In this document: one piece after another, positions 1 through 8,887 of the stretch
Numbering within the stretch: position 1 is the first letter of the stretch
How the letters are laid out: each line of letters begins with the position of its first letter
Assembly (NCBI GenBank): GCA_947482825.1
Contig: CANKMT010000003.1
Coordinates: 27,321-91,320, forward strand
DNA length: 64,000 nt
Direction: 5' to 3'
DNA from: Betaproteobacteria bacterium
Lineage (GTDB): Bacteria > Pseudomonadota > Gammaproteobacteria > Burkholderiales > SG8-39
The notes under the pieces: generated by a model
What the model saw: only the letters and a program-made list of their open reading frames with translations
The model's database searches: none
Told to the model about the DNA's origin: nothing
Position numbers and translations under genes: made by a program

Positions 1-1
1 C

Positions 2-373
2 AAGACGCAACAACCGATGAAGGTCGTGAACGCGCTGATGGGCGGGGACGTCACGCTCTCGGACCGGTGCTGCGGGGAGTCCGGCACGCTGGCGGTGACG
101 CGGCCGGACGTGTCGACGCAAGTGCGCTTTCGCAAGGAAGAGGAGTTCCGCAAGGGCGTCGCCGCGATCGAATCCTCGGGCTACCAGGGCGAGGTCAAGA
201 TGCTGACATCGTGCCCGTCCTGCTTACAAGGATTGACACGGTTCGCGGATGACACCGGCGTGCAGTCCGATTATATTGTGGTCGAGTTGGCCCGCCACCT
301 GCTGGGCCCCGACTGGCTGCCGGGCTTCGTGCAAAAGGCCAACAACGGCGGCATTGAGCGCGTGCTGCTTTGA
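2..373 (+). CDS. C-terminal end of an Fe-S/FAD oxidoreductase (DUF3683 type), truncated by the window edge
   Basis: The reading frame is open from base 2, so only the last 123 codons are present. It carries a cysteine-rich CCG half-motif (RCCGESGT) followed by TSCPSCLQG, the pattern of heterodisulfide-reductase-type Fe-S domains that end the long FAD-linked oxidases of betaproteobacteria. In that group such a gene commonly precedes a HIT protein and ubiE, as here. The substrate of the family is not established. The in-frame ATG at 17 is internal, not the true start. Assignment rests on the motif and the neighbourhood. Confidence 0.75.
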   Translation, partial: KTQQPMKVVNALMGGDVTLSDRCCGESGTLAVTRPDVSTQVRFRKEEEFRKGVAAIESSGYQGEVKMLTSCPSCLQGLTRFADDTGVQSDYIVVELARHLLGPDWLPGFVQKANNGGIERVLL

Positions 374-387
374 AGGAAGACCGGGGG

Positions 388-804
388 ATGGGCTGTTTGC
401 TGTGTAACGAGGAGGGCGGAACCGTGCTTTGGCGCGACGACTTCTGCCGGATCGTGCGCATCCAGGGCGCCGATTATCCGGGCCTGTGCCGGGTGGTCAC
501 CACCCGGCACGTGGTCGAGATGACCGACCTTGCGAACGACGAGAGGGCCCGGCTGATGTGCGCAGTATTTGCCACCGAGCGTGTGCTTCGCGACCTCTTC
601 ATGCCGGACAAGATCAACTTGGCCAGCTTCGGCAACAAGGTGCAGCATCTGCACTGGCATGTGATCCCGCGCATGCAGGACGACCCGCACTATCCGGAAC
701 CCTCTTGGGGTCCGCCCCAGCGCGCGGCGCCCCGCGGCCGGCCTGAGATCGGCGATGCGGTGATTGCCAGTGGCCTTTCCGAGTCCCTGAACCGGGCCGA
801 CTGA
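388..804 (+). CDS. HIT family protein (nucleotide hydrolase/transferase fold)
   Basis: This 138-residue protein has the histidine-triad motif HLHWHVIPR at about residues 87-95, which binds the alpha-phosphate of nucleotides. An N-terminal CxxC pair (GCLLCNE) recalls the zinc site of some HIT proteins. The ATG at 388 is preceded by a GGGGG run and gives the usual start MGCLLC; a TTG at 370 in the same frame overlaps the upstream stop and is less likely. It lies 14 bases after the Fe-S oxidoreductase and 2 bases before the next gene, so it is probably cotranscribed. The cellular substrate is unknown. Confidence 0.88.
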   Translation: MGCLLCNEEGGTVLWRDDFCRIVRIQGADYPGLCRVVTTRHVVEMTDLANDERARLMCAVFATERVLRDLFMPDKINLASFGNKVQHLHWHVIPRMQDDPHYPEPSWGPPQRAAPRGRPEIGDAVIASGLSESLNRAD

Positions 805-806
805 CC

Positions 807-2435
807 ATGGGCGAGACCGTCTTCGAACTGCCCCGGATCTCTGCCGACGCCGCGCCGGAGTTCAGCGACGTGCTCGCTTGCAAGGCCTGGCTCGAGCATG
901 TGCCGCTGGCCAACGTGGTCGAGGCGCAGCAGCAGCTGCTTTCCCAGGTCACGGAGTTCAACCGTTTTCCCTGCAAGGCCATGATGCGTCTGCAGACGCT
1001 CGAAGCCTTGCGCGAGGCCGTGGCCTTCGTGCAGATTGAGCAGGCCAAGCGGTTCACCAACCGCGCCCTGCCGATGGCCGACGCCGAAGCGGCCATCTTC
1101 GCCGATACCACGTCGCTTTGGGAGCAGATGCGCGCCGGTTACCTGCACTGCCTCGCGGCAAGCGCCGCGGACGAAACCGGGATGCGTTCGCATGCTGCTT
1201 TGCTTGCGCAGCGCGTCCTCGCGTATTGCGGTCTGAAAATGTTCCACCACTATCGCGCCTATCGTGAAGTTAGCCGGACGGATTGGCGCTCCCTGCACCA
1301 GGCCTACAAGGTCGCGGACGGTCTTGGCGTTGCCGAAGAGGGCGTCAAGGACTACCTCAATCGCGATGTGCATGACGCCACGCCGCGCATCCAGTACATG
1401 CGGGCGCTCCTGACCGGCATGGCCAATCCGAATGAGCTTTCGCGTAGGCAGCTCTCGTTCGTAGGCTTCCTGCTCGAGCGCTGGGCCGAGAAAGTCGAAC
1501 TGTCGCATACGCCGGTGGCCGAGGAAGGCGTGCTGCCCCTGGTGGTCGACCTGGCGGGCGATGCGCCGCCTGAGCGGCTTACGGGCGAGGGTGATACGGA
1601 GATTTTCGAGCCGCGTTTTCTCGACGTGAGCCGCCTCACCAAGAGCCTGAAGAACCGGATCGGCCTCCTGCGCAAGGGCGAGTCGCCGGCCAAGCTCGCG
1701 CTCGGCGAGGATTGCGTGCAGCCATCGTGCGAGCAATTGCTTATCTTCCTGTACCGCCAGTGGTGCCAGTCCCGGCCGCCCCGTACCGAGCGCAAGAGTG
1801 TCCAGCAGCAAGCCATGGTCAGCAATGAAATGGTGGCGATCCACTACTACATTTCGGGCAAGGTCTTCCGGCAACCCGGCGTGCAAACCGAGCTTTCCCA
1901 AAAAGAGCGTGACCAGATTGCAACCTTCGGCCGGGTGAGCACCAAGGACGAAGACGACTACAGCGCGGTGCACGGCTTCCTGCTCGAGCACTGGAAAGTC
2001 GCCGACGAAAGTGTTTCGGGATTGCGCATGGTGCGGCCGACGGGTTCTCCGGGGAGGCGATTCGCCCATGGACAACTGGTTGCAGTGCGGCCAGGGGACG
2101 CGAAGAATTTCATGCTCGCGCAGGCACGCTGGCTGATGCAGGGCAATGACGGGGCGCTGAACGCGGGCTTGCGCCTTTTGCCCGGCCTGCCAGCGCCGAT
2201 CGCAGTGCGCCACTATGGCCTCAACGTGGCGAATGAAAAGTACGTGCCGGCGCTAACGCTCACCGAGGTGGCCGCACTAAAGTCGCCGCCGACCATGATC
2301 CTCCCGGCCGGCTGGTACAAGCCCAAGCGCGTGGTCGAGGTCTTTGTCCAGCAACTGTTGCGCGTAAAGCTCGAGGAGCTGGTCGACCGGGGTACGGATT
2401 TCGAGCGCATGACGTACGAAGTACTGCCGGAGTAA
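807..2435 (+). CDS. Conserved protein of unknown function with a possible degenerate PilZ-like C-terminus
   Basis: The 542-residue product begins two bases after the HIT gene stop. No enzyme motif is recognisable. The first 350 residues look helical and soluble, without signal peptide or membrane segment. About residues 405-475 (VRPTGSPGRRFAHGQLVAVR, then QARWLMQGNDG and AGLRLLPG) have the beta-rich look of a PilZ domain, but the canonical RxxxR and (D/N)xSxxG c-di-GMP motifs are not intact. Placement between HIT and DUF971/ubiE suggests a conserved betaproteobacterial neighbourhood. Function is open, and the PilZ resemblance is an inference that needs a profile search. Confidence 0.7.
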   Translation: MGETVFELPRISADAAPEFSDVLACKAWLEHVPLANVVEAQQQLLSQVTEFNRFPCKAMMRLQTLEALREAVAFVQIEQAKRFTNRALPMADAEAAIFADTTSLWEQMRAGYLHCLAASAADETGMRSHAALLAQRVLAYCGLKMFHHYRAYREVSRTDWRSLHQAYKVADGLGVAEEGVKDYLNRDVHDATPRIQYMRALLTGMANPNELSRRQLSFVGFLLERWAEKVELSHTPVAEEGVLPLVVDLAGDAPPERLTGEGDTEIFEPRFLDVSRLTKSLKNRIGLLRKGESPAKLALGEDCVQPSCEQLLIFLYRQWCQSRPPRTERKSVQQQAMVSNEMVAIHYYISGKVFRQPGVQTELSQKERDQIATFGRVSTKDEDDYSAVHGFLLEHWKVADESVSGLRMVRPTGSPGRRFAHGQLVAVRPGDAKNFMLAQARWLMQGNDGALNAGLRLLPGLPAPIAVRHYGLNVANEKYVPALTLTEVAALKSPPTMILPAGWYKPKRVVEVFVQQLLRVKLEELVDRGTDFERMTYEVLPE

Positions 2436-2439
2436 GGGA

Positions 2440-2475
2440 GAAGAGGGGGCTGCGCCCCCTCCTCAGACCTCCCCC
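2440..2475 (+). repeat. REP-like intergenic palindromic element, copy 1
   Basis: Just after a stop codon, GAAGAGGGGGC, the loop TG and CGCCCCCTC form a G/C hairpin, followed by AGACCTCCCCC. Closely similar sequences occur at 29474-29505, 22588-22623 and, inverted, 55511-55546. There is no U-tract, so it is not a standard intrinsic terminator. Confidence 0.5.
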
Positions 2476-2514
2476 GACGAAATGAGGGCTCCGCCCCTGT
2501 ATGATTCCGTCCCT

Positions 2515-2928
2515 ATGAGCGACTCGCCGACCCCGACCGAAATCAAGCTTCACCAGAAATCGCGGCGCCTTGAGATCGCATTTTCCGACGGGCGCAGCTT
2601 TTCCTTGCCTTTCGAGTTCCTGCGCGTTTTTTCGCCTTCGGCCGAAGTGCGGGGCCACGGGCCCGGACAGGAAGTGCTGCAGACCGGCAAAGCAAACGTC
2701 GATATCGTCACGCTCGAACCGGTCGGTTCCTATGCGGTCCAGCCCACGTTTTCCGACGGCCATTCGACCGGGATCTATGCGTGGGATTACCTCTATTCCC
2801 TTGGGGAAGAACGGGAACGCATGTGGGGTGAATACCTGCAGAAGCTTGCGGCGGCAGGTGCCAGTCGGGAACAGGAGCAAGGGCTTACCCCGCAAAAACC
2901 CGATTCCCGTAAGGGGCATTGCGGATGA
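2515..2928 (+). CDS. DUF971 domain protein (gamma-butyrobetaine hydroxylase-like N-terminal domain)
   Basis: This 137-residue protein starts [14 protein letters not shown] and contains the DUF971 signature: a short beta-rich stretch [19 protein letters not shown], then [20 protein letters not shown] and a final helix. The same fold is the N-terminal domain of gamma-butyrobetaine hydroxylases and occurs alone in many proteobacteria, sometimes linked to Fe-S assembly. I chose the ATG at 2515; an upstream in-frame ATG at 2482 gives an untypical N-terminus. The stop overlaps the ubiE start in an ATGA junction, so the two are translationally coupled. Confidence 0.85.
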   Translation: MSDSPTPTEIKLHQKSRRLEIAFSDGRSFSLPFEFLRVFSPSAEVRGHGPGQEVLQTGKANVDIVTLEPVGSYAVQPTFSDGHSTGIYAWDYLYSLGEERERMWGEYLQKLAAAGASREQEQGLTPQKPDSRKGHCG

Positions 2929-3659
2929 GTTCGAACACCCACTTCGGCTTCGAAAAGGTTTCCGAAGACGCCAAGGCGGCCAAGGTCAAGTCGGTTTTCG
3001 ACCGGGTCGCCGGCCGCTACGACCTCATGAACGACCTGATGTCGCTTGGCCTCCATCGCGCCTGGAAGGCCTTTGCGGTCGCACTTTCAGGGGTGCGCAC
3101 CGGCGAAAAGGTCCTTGACGTCGCGGCAGGCAGCGGGGATCTGTCCCGTGCGTTTGCCCGACGGGTCGGCCCCGCCGGCCAGGTCTGGACCACCGACATC
3201 AATGGCCGCATGCTTGCGGTCGGCCGCGACCGCCTGCTCGACGAAGGCCGGGTATGCCCCGCCGTCCAATGCGATGCCGAGAGGCTGCCGTTTCCCGACG
3301 CGTACTTCGATTGCGTGAGCGTCGCGTTCGGCCTGCGCAACATGACCCGCAAGGAGGCCGCCCTGGCTGAGATGTGCCGGGTCTTGAAACCCGGCGGGCG
3401 GTTGATCGTGCTCGAGTTTTCCAAGGTGTGGAAACCCCTCGAGAAGGCCTACGACGTCTACTCGTTCCGGGTGCTGCCCTGGCTGGGACAAAAGGTGGCC
3501 GGGGACGGCGAAGCGTACCGTTATCTCGCCGAATCGATCCGGATGCACCCCGACCAGGAGGCGCTCAAGGGCATGATTGAACTTGCGGGCCTCGAAAGGG
3601 TCGAATTCTTCAACCTTGCCGCTGGGGTCGTTGCCCTCCACAAGGGTTATCGCGTTTAG
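2925..3659 (+). CDS. ubiE: Ubiquinone/menaquinone C-methyltransferase UbiE
   Basis: The 244-residue class I SAM-dependent methyltransferase methylates the quinone ring carbon in ubiquinone (and, where made, menaquinone) synthesis. It shows the UbiE N-terminal signature ([19 protein letters not shown]), SAM motif [19 protein letters not shown], the motif [20 protein letters not shown] and post-motif [14 protein letters not shown]. Length fits the family. The ATG at 2925 overlaps the DUF971 stop; the TTG at 2919 is a poorer choice. It heads a cluster that also has UbiJ-like and UbiB proteins, consistent with aerobic ubiquinone assembly. Confidence 0.97.
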   Translation: MSSNTHFGFEKVSEDAKAAKVKSVFDRVAGRYDLMNDLMSLGLHRAWKAFAVALSGVRTGEKVLDVAAGSGDLSRAFARRVGPAGQVWTTDINGRMLAVGRDRLLDEGRVCPAVQCDAERLPFPDAYFDCVSVAFGLRNMTRKEAALAEMCRVLKPGGRLIVLEFSKVWKPLEKAYDVYSFRVLPWLGQKVAGDGEAYRYLAESIRMHPDQEALKGMIELAGLERVEFFNLAAGVVALHKGYRV

Positions 3660-3740
3660 CTATACAAAAAAGCGCGAAGACACTGTAGGATGACCGGATA
3701 ATAAGAAAACAGACAGACACATTTCCAAGACAGGGACAAG

Positions 3741-4622
3741 ATGAAACGAATTCTGATGGGATTGATGGCGGTTTTCGTGGGCGTGGGACTGACTGCGGGC
3801 CAGGCCGAGGCGGCCAAGGTGGGCGGCAACAAGAACGTGGGCACGCAACGCAATATAACGAGCGCACCGGCCGCACCTACCGCGACTCCACCGCGCCAGG
3901 CGCAGCAGGCCGCGCCGGCTACGCCGCCGGCTGCAGCGCCGCAACCGCAGTCCGCGCTCAGCCGATGGGCACCGATGCTCGGCGGCCTCGCTATTGGCGG
4001 CCTGCTGGGTTCGATGTTCGCGGGCGGCGGGTTGGGCGGTGCGATGGGAAGCATCCTGATGATGGCGCTGCTCGCGGTCGCGGTGTTCTTCGCGATCCGC
4101 TTCTTCATGCGCGGCCGCGGGGCGCCACAAGCGGCCACGGCCAGCGGACCGATGCAATATTCCGGTCTTGGCAACGAGACCGTTGCCGCGCCGCCGCCCT
4201 CTCAGTCGGCTGGTTTCGAAGCACAGCCCGCCGCGACCGCAGCGAATATTCCCGTGGGATTCGATGGGGAAGGATTCGTGCGCCAGGCCAAGCTTTCGTA
4301 TATCCGCATGCAGACGGCCAATGACGCGGGTAACCTCGCCGAGTTGCGCGAATTCACCGCGCCGGAAATGTTCGAGGCGCTCAAGGCCGACATCGATGCG
4401 CGCGGCGGTGCCAAGCAGTTCACCGACGTAGTGACGCTGAACGCCGACCTGCTCGAGGTGGTCACCGAGGGCAATGTGCATTGGGCAAGCGTGCGCTTCT
4501 CCGGGCTGGTGCGGGAAGTGCCCGGCCAGGCGCCGGCCAGCTTCGAGGAAGTGTGGAACCTTTCGAAGCCTGCCGACGGATCCTCCGGCTGGCTGCTCTC
4601 AGGCATCCAGCAGATGCACTGA
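3741..4622 (+). CDS. Tim44-like domain membrane protein
   Basis: The 293-residue protein has a cleavable-looking signal peptide (residues 1-24, ending GQAEA), a low-complexity Ala/Pro/Gln linker to about residue 75, a glycine-rich hydrophobic segment (about 80-125, GGLAIGGLLGSMFAGGG then MMALLAVAVFFAIRFF), and a C-terminal Tim44/MBA1-like domain from about residue 170 (FVRQAKLSYIRMQTAND to the end). Bacterial Tim44-like proteins of this layout are common beside ubiE/ubiB in betaproteobacteria; their role is unproven. About 80 bases separate it from ubiE, and a strong hairpin terminator follows, so it may be its own transcription unit. Confidence 0.88.
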   Translation: MKRILMGLMAVFVGVGLTAGQAEAAKVGGNKNVGTQRNITSAPAAPTATPPRQAQQAAPATPPAAAPQPQSALSRWAPMLGGLAIGGLLGSMFAGGGLGGAMGSILMMALLAVAVFFAIRFFMRGRGAPQAATASGPMQYSGLGNETVAAPPPSQSAGFEAQPAATAANIPVGFDGEGFVRQAKLSYIRMQTANDAGNLAELREFTAPEMFEALKADIDARGGAKQFTDVVTLNADLLEVVTEGNVHWASVRFSGLVREVPGQAPASFEEVWNLSKPADGSSGWLLSGIQQMH

Positions 4623-4643
4623 AGCTTCCTCTGCGATAATCGA

Positions 4644-4674
4644 CAAGGCCACCGGAAGGTGGCCTTGTTGTTTG
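4644..4674 (+). terminator. Intrinsic terminator after the Tim44-like gene
   Basis: CAAGGCCACC and GGTGGCCTTG form a perfect 10-bp stem closed by a GGAA tetraloop, followed by TTGTTTG. It sits 22 bases after the stop and before the UbiJ-like gene, so ubiJ-ubiB either have their own promoter or depend on readthrough. Confidence 0.85.
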
Positions 4675-4715
4675 TACCCGCCGTAATCAGGCCACTTTCA
4701 CTCCCGATTTCCGCC

Positions 4716-5306
4716 ATGGGCTTCTTCGACACCGGTGCTGCGACCGGACTCAACCAACTGCTCCGGCGCGAAGCCTGGGCGCTGGAGAAGCTTGCGCCCT
4801 TTGCAGGTGAAATCGTCGAGATCCAGTTCGCGCCGTTGCCGCCCCTGCGGCTTGAAATCGTCGAGGGTGGACAGGTCCGCGCGGCCGATGCGGGTTCGGC
4901 TGCCACACTGACGATTGCCGCAAAGCCCGGGATCCTTGCCGCGCTCCCGAAGGGCGAAGAACACCTGATGCGCGCGGTCGACATCTCGGGCAATGCCCGC
5001 CTGGCGACCGAGATCCTCGCGTTGCTGCGCTACTTGCGCTGGGATGTGGAGGAAGATCTCTCGCGAGTGTTTGGTGACGTCCTCGCACATCGCATGGTGG
5101 GCACCGTGCGCGAGTTTACCGCGTGGCAGGCCGAGGCCGGCAGGCGGCTGGCCGAAAACATCATGGAGTATGCGATCGAAGAACGCCGCGTCATCGTCTC
5201 GCGCGCCGAATTCCAGGAGTTTGCCGACGGCGTTGCGAAGTTGCGGGACGACCTCGCGCGGCTGGAGCAACGCATCCTGCGGCAGCGGGACGGCAAAGGT
5301 TCCTGA
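4716..5306 (+). CDS. UbiJ-like SCP2-domain ubiquinone biosynthesis accessory protein
   Basis: The 196-residue protein has the SCP2 sterol-carrier fold: a short N-terminal helix (GLNQLLRREAWALEKLAPFAG), a beta-rich lipid-binding half (residues about 25-80, ending LTIAAKPGILAALPKGEE), and a C-terminal helical coiled stretch (AEFQEFADGVAKLRDDLARLEQRI). UbiJ binds ubiquinone intermediates in the soluble Ubi complex. The gene lies directly before ubiB, the classic order. The ATG at 4716 is chosen because the in-frame codon at 4659 falls inside the preceding terminator. It is diverged from enterobacterial UbiJ, so I leave the symbol blank. Confidence 0.85.
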   Translation: MGFFDTGAATGLNQLLRREAWALEKLAPFAGEIVEIQFAPLPPLRLEIVEGGQVRAADAGSAATLTIAAKPGILAALPKGEEHLMRAVDISGNARLATEILALLRYLRWDVEEDLSRVFGDVLAHRMVGTVREFTAWQAEAGRRLAENIMEYAIEERRVIVSRAEFQEFADGVAKLRDDLARLEQRILRQRDGKGS

Positions 5307-5312
5307 GGCGCC

Positions 5313-6839
5313 GTGAATCGCATCCTCAGATTGTTGCGCATCCTTTCGGTGTGCCGCCGCTTCGCGCTGCACGAGTTCTTGCCGCGCGGGCGCACGCGGG
5401 CGCTGCTCGGGATGGTGTCCGGGCCACAGGACGCGTCGCGTGCAGTGCGCCTGCGCCACGCTTTGGAGGCTCTAGGGCCGATCTTCGTCAAATTCGGCCA
5501 GATGCTCTCCACGCGCCGCGACCTAATGCCCAACGACCTGGCCGAGGAACTGGCGAAGCTTCAGGACCAGGTCCCGCCGTTTCCTTCCGACGTGGCCGCG
5601 GCGGAGATCGAACGTGCGCTCGGCCGGCCGATCAGCACGACGTTCGCGACGTTCGAACGCGATCCGGTGGCGAGCGCGTCGATCGCGCAAGTTCACCTCG
5701 CGACGCTTGCCGACGGCAGCGAAGTCGCCGTCAAGGTGCTACGCCCCGATGTGGAGGTGATCATCGCGCGCGATGTCGCGTTGCTGGAGACCGCCGCGGA
5801 GCTGGTGGAAAAACTGTGGGTCGATGGCCGGCGGCTCAAGCCCAGGGAAGTGGTGGCCGAGTTTGCCAAGCATCTCGAGGACGAACTCGACCTGATGCGC
5901 GAGGCCTCCAGTGCGAGCCAGCTGCGCCGCAACTTCGAGGATGGCAAGCTCTTGCTCGTCCCACGGATCCACTGGGATTACTGCGCGCAGCGAGTGATGG
6001 TGATGGAGCGCATGTACGGCACGCCGATCTCGCAGATCGAAGTCCTCCGAGCCAAGGGGGTCGACGTTCCCAGTCTCGCTCGTGCGGGCGTCGAGATTTT
6101 CTTCACTCAGGTATTCAGGGACGGCTTCTTTCACGCCGACATGCACCCGGGAAATATCTTCGTCGCCACCGATGGGCCGATGAAAGGGCGCTACATCGCG
6201 CTCGATTTCGGCATCATGGGCACGCTGACCGACGTCGACAAGAATTACCTCGCGCAGAATTTCATCGCGTTCTTCAATCGCGACTACACGCGGGTCGCGC
6301 AGGCCCATCTGGACGCAGGCTGGGTCCCGCCGGAAACGCGCATCGACGAATTCGAAGCTGCGATCCGCTCGGTCTGCGAGCCGATCTTCGCCCGGCCGTT
6401 GAAGGAAATCTATTTCGGGCGGCTCCTCCTGCGCCTGTTCCAGACCTCGCGGCGCTTCAATGTCGAAGTCCAGCCCCAGCTGGTGCTGCTGCAGAAGACC
6501 CTGCTCAATATCGAAGGTCTCGGCCGGCAGCTCGACCCGGACCTTGATCTTTGGAAGACGGCCAAGCCGTATCTCGAGCGGTGGATGTCCGACCAGATCG
6601 GCTGGCGCGGGTTCGTGCGCACCCTCAAGAGGGAAGCGCCGTACTGGGCGTCCACGCTTCCGCAGGTGCCCAGGTTGCTGCACAGGCTGTTGGCCGAGGA
6701 GAGGGTGGAGCAACTCGAGAAAGCCTTCCAAGCCCTGCATGCCCAGGGCGAGCGGCGCAATCGAATCCTCATTGCGGTGCTCGTCGTGTTCGCAGTTTGG
6801 GTGGCCCTGCAGGGCTGGGCGCTCTTCACGCTGTTCTAG
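5313..6839 (+). CDS. ubiB: Ubiquinone biosynthesis kinase-like protein UbiB
   Basis: The 508-residue protein belongs to the UbiB/ADCK atypical kinase family required for ubiquinone synthesis. It starts with GTG six bases after the upstream stop. The family KxGQ motif ([13 protein letters not shown]) is at residues 60-63, the ATP-binding part follows ([23 protein letters not shown]), and the catalytic region reads [11 protein letters not shown] with LDFGIMGTL. Two closely spaced hydrophobic segments end the protein ([23 protein letters not shown]), anchoring it in the inner membrane. The length is slightly below the enterobacterial protein but normal for betaproteobacteria. Confidence 0.96.
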   Translation: MNRILRLLRILSVCRRFALHEFLPRGRTRALLGMVSGPQDASRAVRLRHALEALGPIFVKFGQMLSTRRDLMPNDLAEELAKLQDQVPPFPSDVAAAEIERALGRPISTTFATFERDPVASASIAQVHLATLADGSEVAVKVLRPDVEVIIARDVALLETAAELVEKLWVDGRRLKPREVVAEFAKHLEDELDLMREASSASQLRRNFEDGKLLLVPRIHWDYCAQRVMVMERMYGTPISQIEVLRAKGVDVPSLARAGVEIFFTQVFRDGFFHADMHPGNIFVATDGPMKGRYIALDFGIMGTLTDVDKNYLAQNFIAFFNRDYTRVAQAHLDAGWVPPETRIDEFEAAIRSVCEPIFARPLKEIYFGRLLLRLFQTSRRFNVEVQPQLVLLQKTLLNIEGLGRQLDPDLDLWKTAKPYLERWMSDQIGWRGFVRTLKREAPYWASTLPQVPRLLHRLLAEERVEQLEKAFQALHAQGERRNRILIAVLVVFAVWVALQGWALFTLF

Positions 6840-6857
6840 CTGCGGATCGCCCGCGCA

Positions 6858-7940
6858 TTGGACTCGAACCTGCGCCCATCACCACTTGCACGCTATTTGT
6901 TCCTTGCGTATGTACTGCTCGTCATTTACGCGACGCTGTACCCCTTCTCGGGCTGGCGCGATGCGGGTATTTCCGCTTTTGCTTACCTCACGGCCCCCAA
7001 GCCGCCTTACCTCACAAGGTTCGACCTCGTCGTCAATGTGCTTGGCTACCTCCCGTACGGGCTGCTTGCCGTCTTCGCGATGCGCCCACGGGTTACGGGC
7101 CTGGCAGCGTTTGCGTTCGCGCTCGCAAGCGGCGCGGCATTGGCCCTGACGCTGGAGGCCGTGCAGACGTTCCTTCCATCGCGGTTTGCGTCCAACGTCG
7201 ATGCCGCATGCAACGTTCTCGGTGCCATGCTTGGCGCCGTGCTCGGTTTGCGCAGCGCACGCTGGTTGTTCGAGAAGAGCCTCCCTCTCCAATGGCGCAC
7301 GCAGTACGTGCTGCCCGGGGCGCGCGCCGATGCGGGTGTGGTGCTGCTTGCGCTTTGGCTCGCGACGCAACTCAATCCGGCCAGTCTGCTGTTTGGCGCC
7401 GGCGACCTGCGAGACCTGTTTCGCCAACCCGCCGGCAGTGCGTATGAACCCGATGTTTTCGTCGGGATCGAAGCCTTGACCGCAGCGAGCAACCTCGTCG
7501 CCGTAGGCCTCACGATGTCCGCCCTGCTGAACCCGGGCGCGCCCGTCCTGCGCGCAATGCTCGGGTTGATCGGCTTAGGGCTCTTCGTAAGGACTGCGGC
7601 CTTCGCGATCCTGAGACAGGCCGAGGAGGTGTTCCATTGGCTGACGCCCGGGGCGCTCATCGGCCTCGCGGCCGGTCTCCCGATCCTTCTTGCCGCGGCC
7701 ATGTTGCCTCGTGCGCTGCGCCTTGCGCTGGCCGCGGTCCTGCTCATGGGGGCTACCGTCCTAGTCAATCTCGCTCCCGCGAACCCCTATTTCGCCTCCA
7801 CGCTGGCGGTCTGGTCGCAGGGCCACTTCCTGAATTTCAACGGTCTCACGCGCCTCTTGTCGGTCCTTTGGCCTTTTGCCGCCCTGCTGTACCTCATGCT
7901 CATCGCCGCAAGGGCGGGCGAGGGCGGTACCCGCGGGTAG
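6858..7940 (+). CDS. VanZ family integral membrane protein
   Basis: The 360-residue protein has roughly ten hydrophobic segments. Its first part matches the VanZ fold: LFLAYVLLVIYATLYPFSGW, a conserved NVLGYLPYGLLAVF segment and TLEAVQTFLPSRFASNVDAACNVLGAMLGAVLG. VanZ-like proteins are polytopic membrane proteins of mostly unknown function; the founding member gives weak teicoplanin resistance. The start is TTG at 6858, 18 bases after ubiB; no ATG or GTG close by preserves the first membrane helix. The C-terminal half adds five or six further helices without known signature. No resistance context is present. Confidence 0.85.
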   Translation: MDSNLRPSPLARYLFLAYVLLVIYATLYPFSGWRDAGISAFAYLTAPKPPYLTRFDLVVNVLGYLPYGLLAVFAMRPRVTGLAAFAFALASGAALALTLEAVQTFLPSRFASNVDAACNVLGAMLGAVLGLRSARWLFEKSLPLQWRTQYVLPGARADAGVVLLALWLATQLNPASLLFGAGDLRDLFRQPAGSAYEPDVFVGIEALTAASNLVAVGLTMSALLNPGAPVLRAMLGLIGLGLFVRTAAFAILRQAEEVFHWLTPGALIGLAAGLPILLAAAMLPRALRLALAAVLLMGATVLVNLAPANPYFASTLAVWSQGHFLNFNGLTRLLSVLWPFAALLYLMLIAARAGEGGTRG

Positions 7941-7970
7941 AATGGCGCCTTCCTTTTGCGGCACTTCCCC

Positions 7971-8279
7971 ATGTCCTACTACGAAAAACACGTCTTCTTC
8001 TGCTGTAACCAGCGCGATGGCACGCGGGCATCCTGCAATCCCAAAGGGGCTTCCGAGTTGCGCGACTACGCAAAGGCCCGTGTAAAGGAACTCGGTCTCG
8101 CCGGCGAGGGCAAGGTTCGCATCAACCAGGCGGGGTGCCTCGATCGCTGCGAGGAGGGTCCGGTCATCGTTGTCTACCCTGAGGCGGTCTGGTACACCTA
8201 TGTCGACCGCGCCGATATCGACGAAATCATCGAAGAGCACGTCAGGCATGGGCGGGTCGTGGAGCGCCTGCGGATCTGA
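7971..8279 (+). CDS. Thioredoxin-like [2Fe-2S] ferredoxin
   Basis: The 102-residue protein matches the thioredoxin-fold ferredoxin family: cysteines in FFCCNQRDGTRASCNPKG at the N-terminus and INQAGCLDRCEEGPVIVVYP in the second half supply the cluster ligands. It is a soluble electron carrier; partner unknown. The start at ATG 7971 gives MSYYEKHVFFCC, typical of the family, in preference to the TTG at 7956. The stop overlaps the next start (TGATG), indicating coupling with the hydrolase. Confidence 0.93.
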   Translation: MSYYEKHVFFCCNQRDGTRASCNPKGASELRDYAKARVKELGLAGEGKVRINQAGCLDRCEEGPVIVVYPEAVWYTYVDRADIDEIIEEHVRHGRVVERLRI

Positions 8280-8887
8280 TGCGAGCGTCTACGCGCCGCG
8301 AACTGGTGCCCGGCCCGGTCGGTCGCATCGAGTGCGCCGTCGATGTCCCCGACAAGCCGCAAGGCCTTGCCCTCATCGCGCATCCCCACCCGCTGTTCGG
8401 CGGCACCCTCGACAACAAGGTCGTGCAAACCCTTGCGCGCTCTCTCGTCGATCTTGGCTACGCGGCTGTCCGCCCGAATTTCCGCGGTGTCGGCGCGACC
8501 GAAGGCGTCCATGACGAGGGGCGCGGCGAAGTCGAGGACATGGCCGCAGTGCTTGCCTGGGCGCAAGCCGAGTTCGGCGCCGCACCGCCGGTGCTCGCCG
8601 GTTTCTCGTTTGGATCCTTCGTGCAGACTCACCTTGCCCAAAGAGTGGCGCCGGAGAGGATGCTGCTGGTCGGGGTTGCGGTAAAGAGATTCGATGCGCG
8701 GCCGGTACCGGCAAACACCCTGGTCATTCACGGAGAGGTCGATGAGAACGTGCTCCTTGCCGACGTTCTCGACTGGGCACGGCCGCAGGAGTTGCCTGTG
8801 GTGGTCGTCCCCGGCGCGGACCACTTCTTCCACCAGAAGCTGAACATCCTGCGTTCGATCGTCCAATCGAACTGGCGCAGGCGATGA
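8279..8887 (+). CDS. Alpha/beta hydrolase (dienelactone hydrolase-like clan)
   Basis: The 202-residue protein has the compact alpha/beta hydrolase core: oxyanion region [13 protein letters not shown], nucleophile elbow GFSFGSF (Ser at about 107), an acid in HGEVDENVL and the catalytic His in [11 protein letters not shown]. It resembles small esterase-like hydrolases widespread in proteobacteria without known substrate. Its start overlaps the ferredoxin stop by one base, and its own stop overlaps the following ABC ATPase start (ATGAG), so the four genes up to the permease may form one transcript. Confidence 0.9.
   Translation: MRASTRRELVPGPVGRIECAVDVPDKPQGLALIAHPHPLFGGTLDNKVVQTLARSLVDLGYAAVRPNFRGVGATEGVHDEGRGEVEDMAAVLAWAQAEFGAAPPVLAGFSFGSFVQTHLAQRVAPERMLLVGVAVKRFDARPVPANTLVIHGEVDENVLLADVLDWARPQELPVVVVPGADHFFHQKLNILRSIVQSNWRRR

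Noticed and set aside
690..2213. 507-codon open frame on the minus strand opposite the unknown protein
   Set aside because: Composition is rich in His, Arg and Gly without domains; it mirrors the GC bias of the plus-strand gene, which has clean boundaries.
2440..2460. G/C hairpin after the stop at 2435 as an intrinsic terminator
   Set aside because: No U-tract follows on either strand, and the sequence recurs elsewhere, so a REP-like element fits better.
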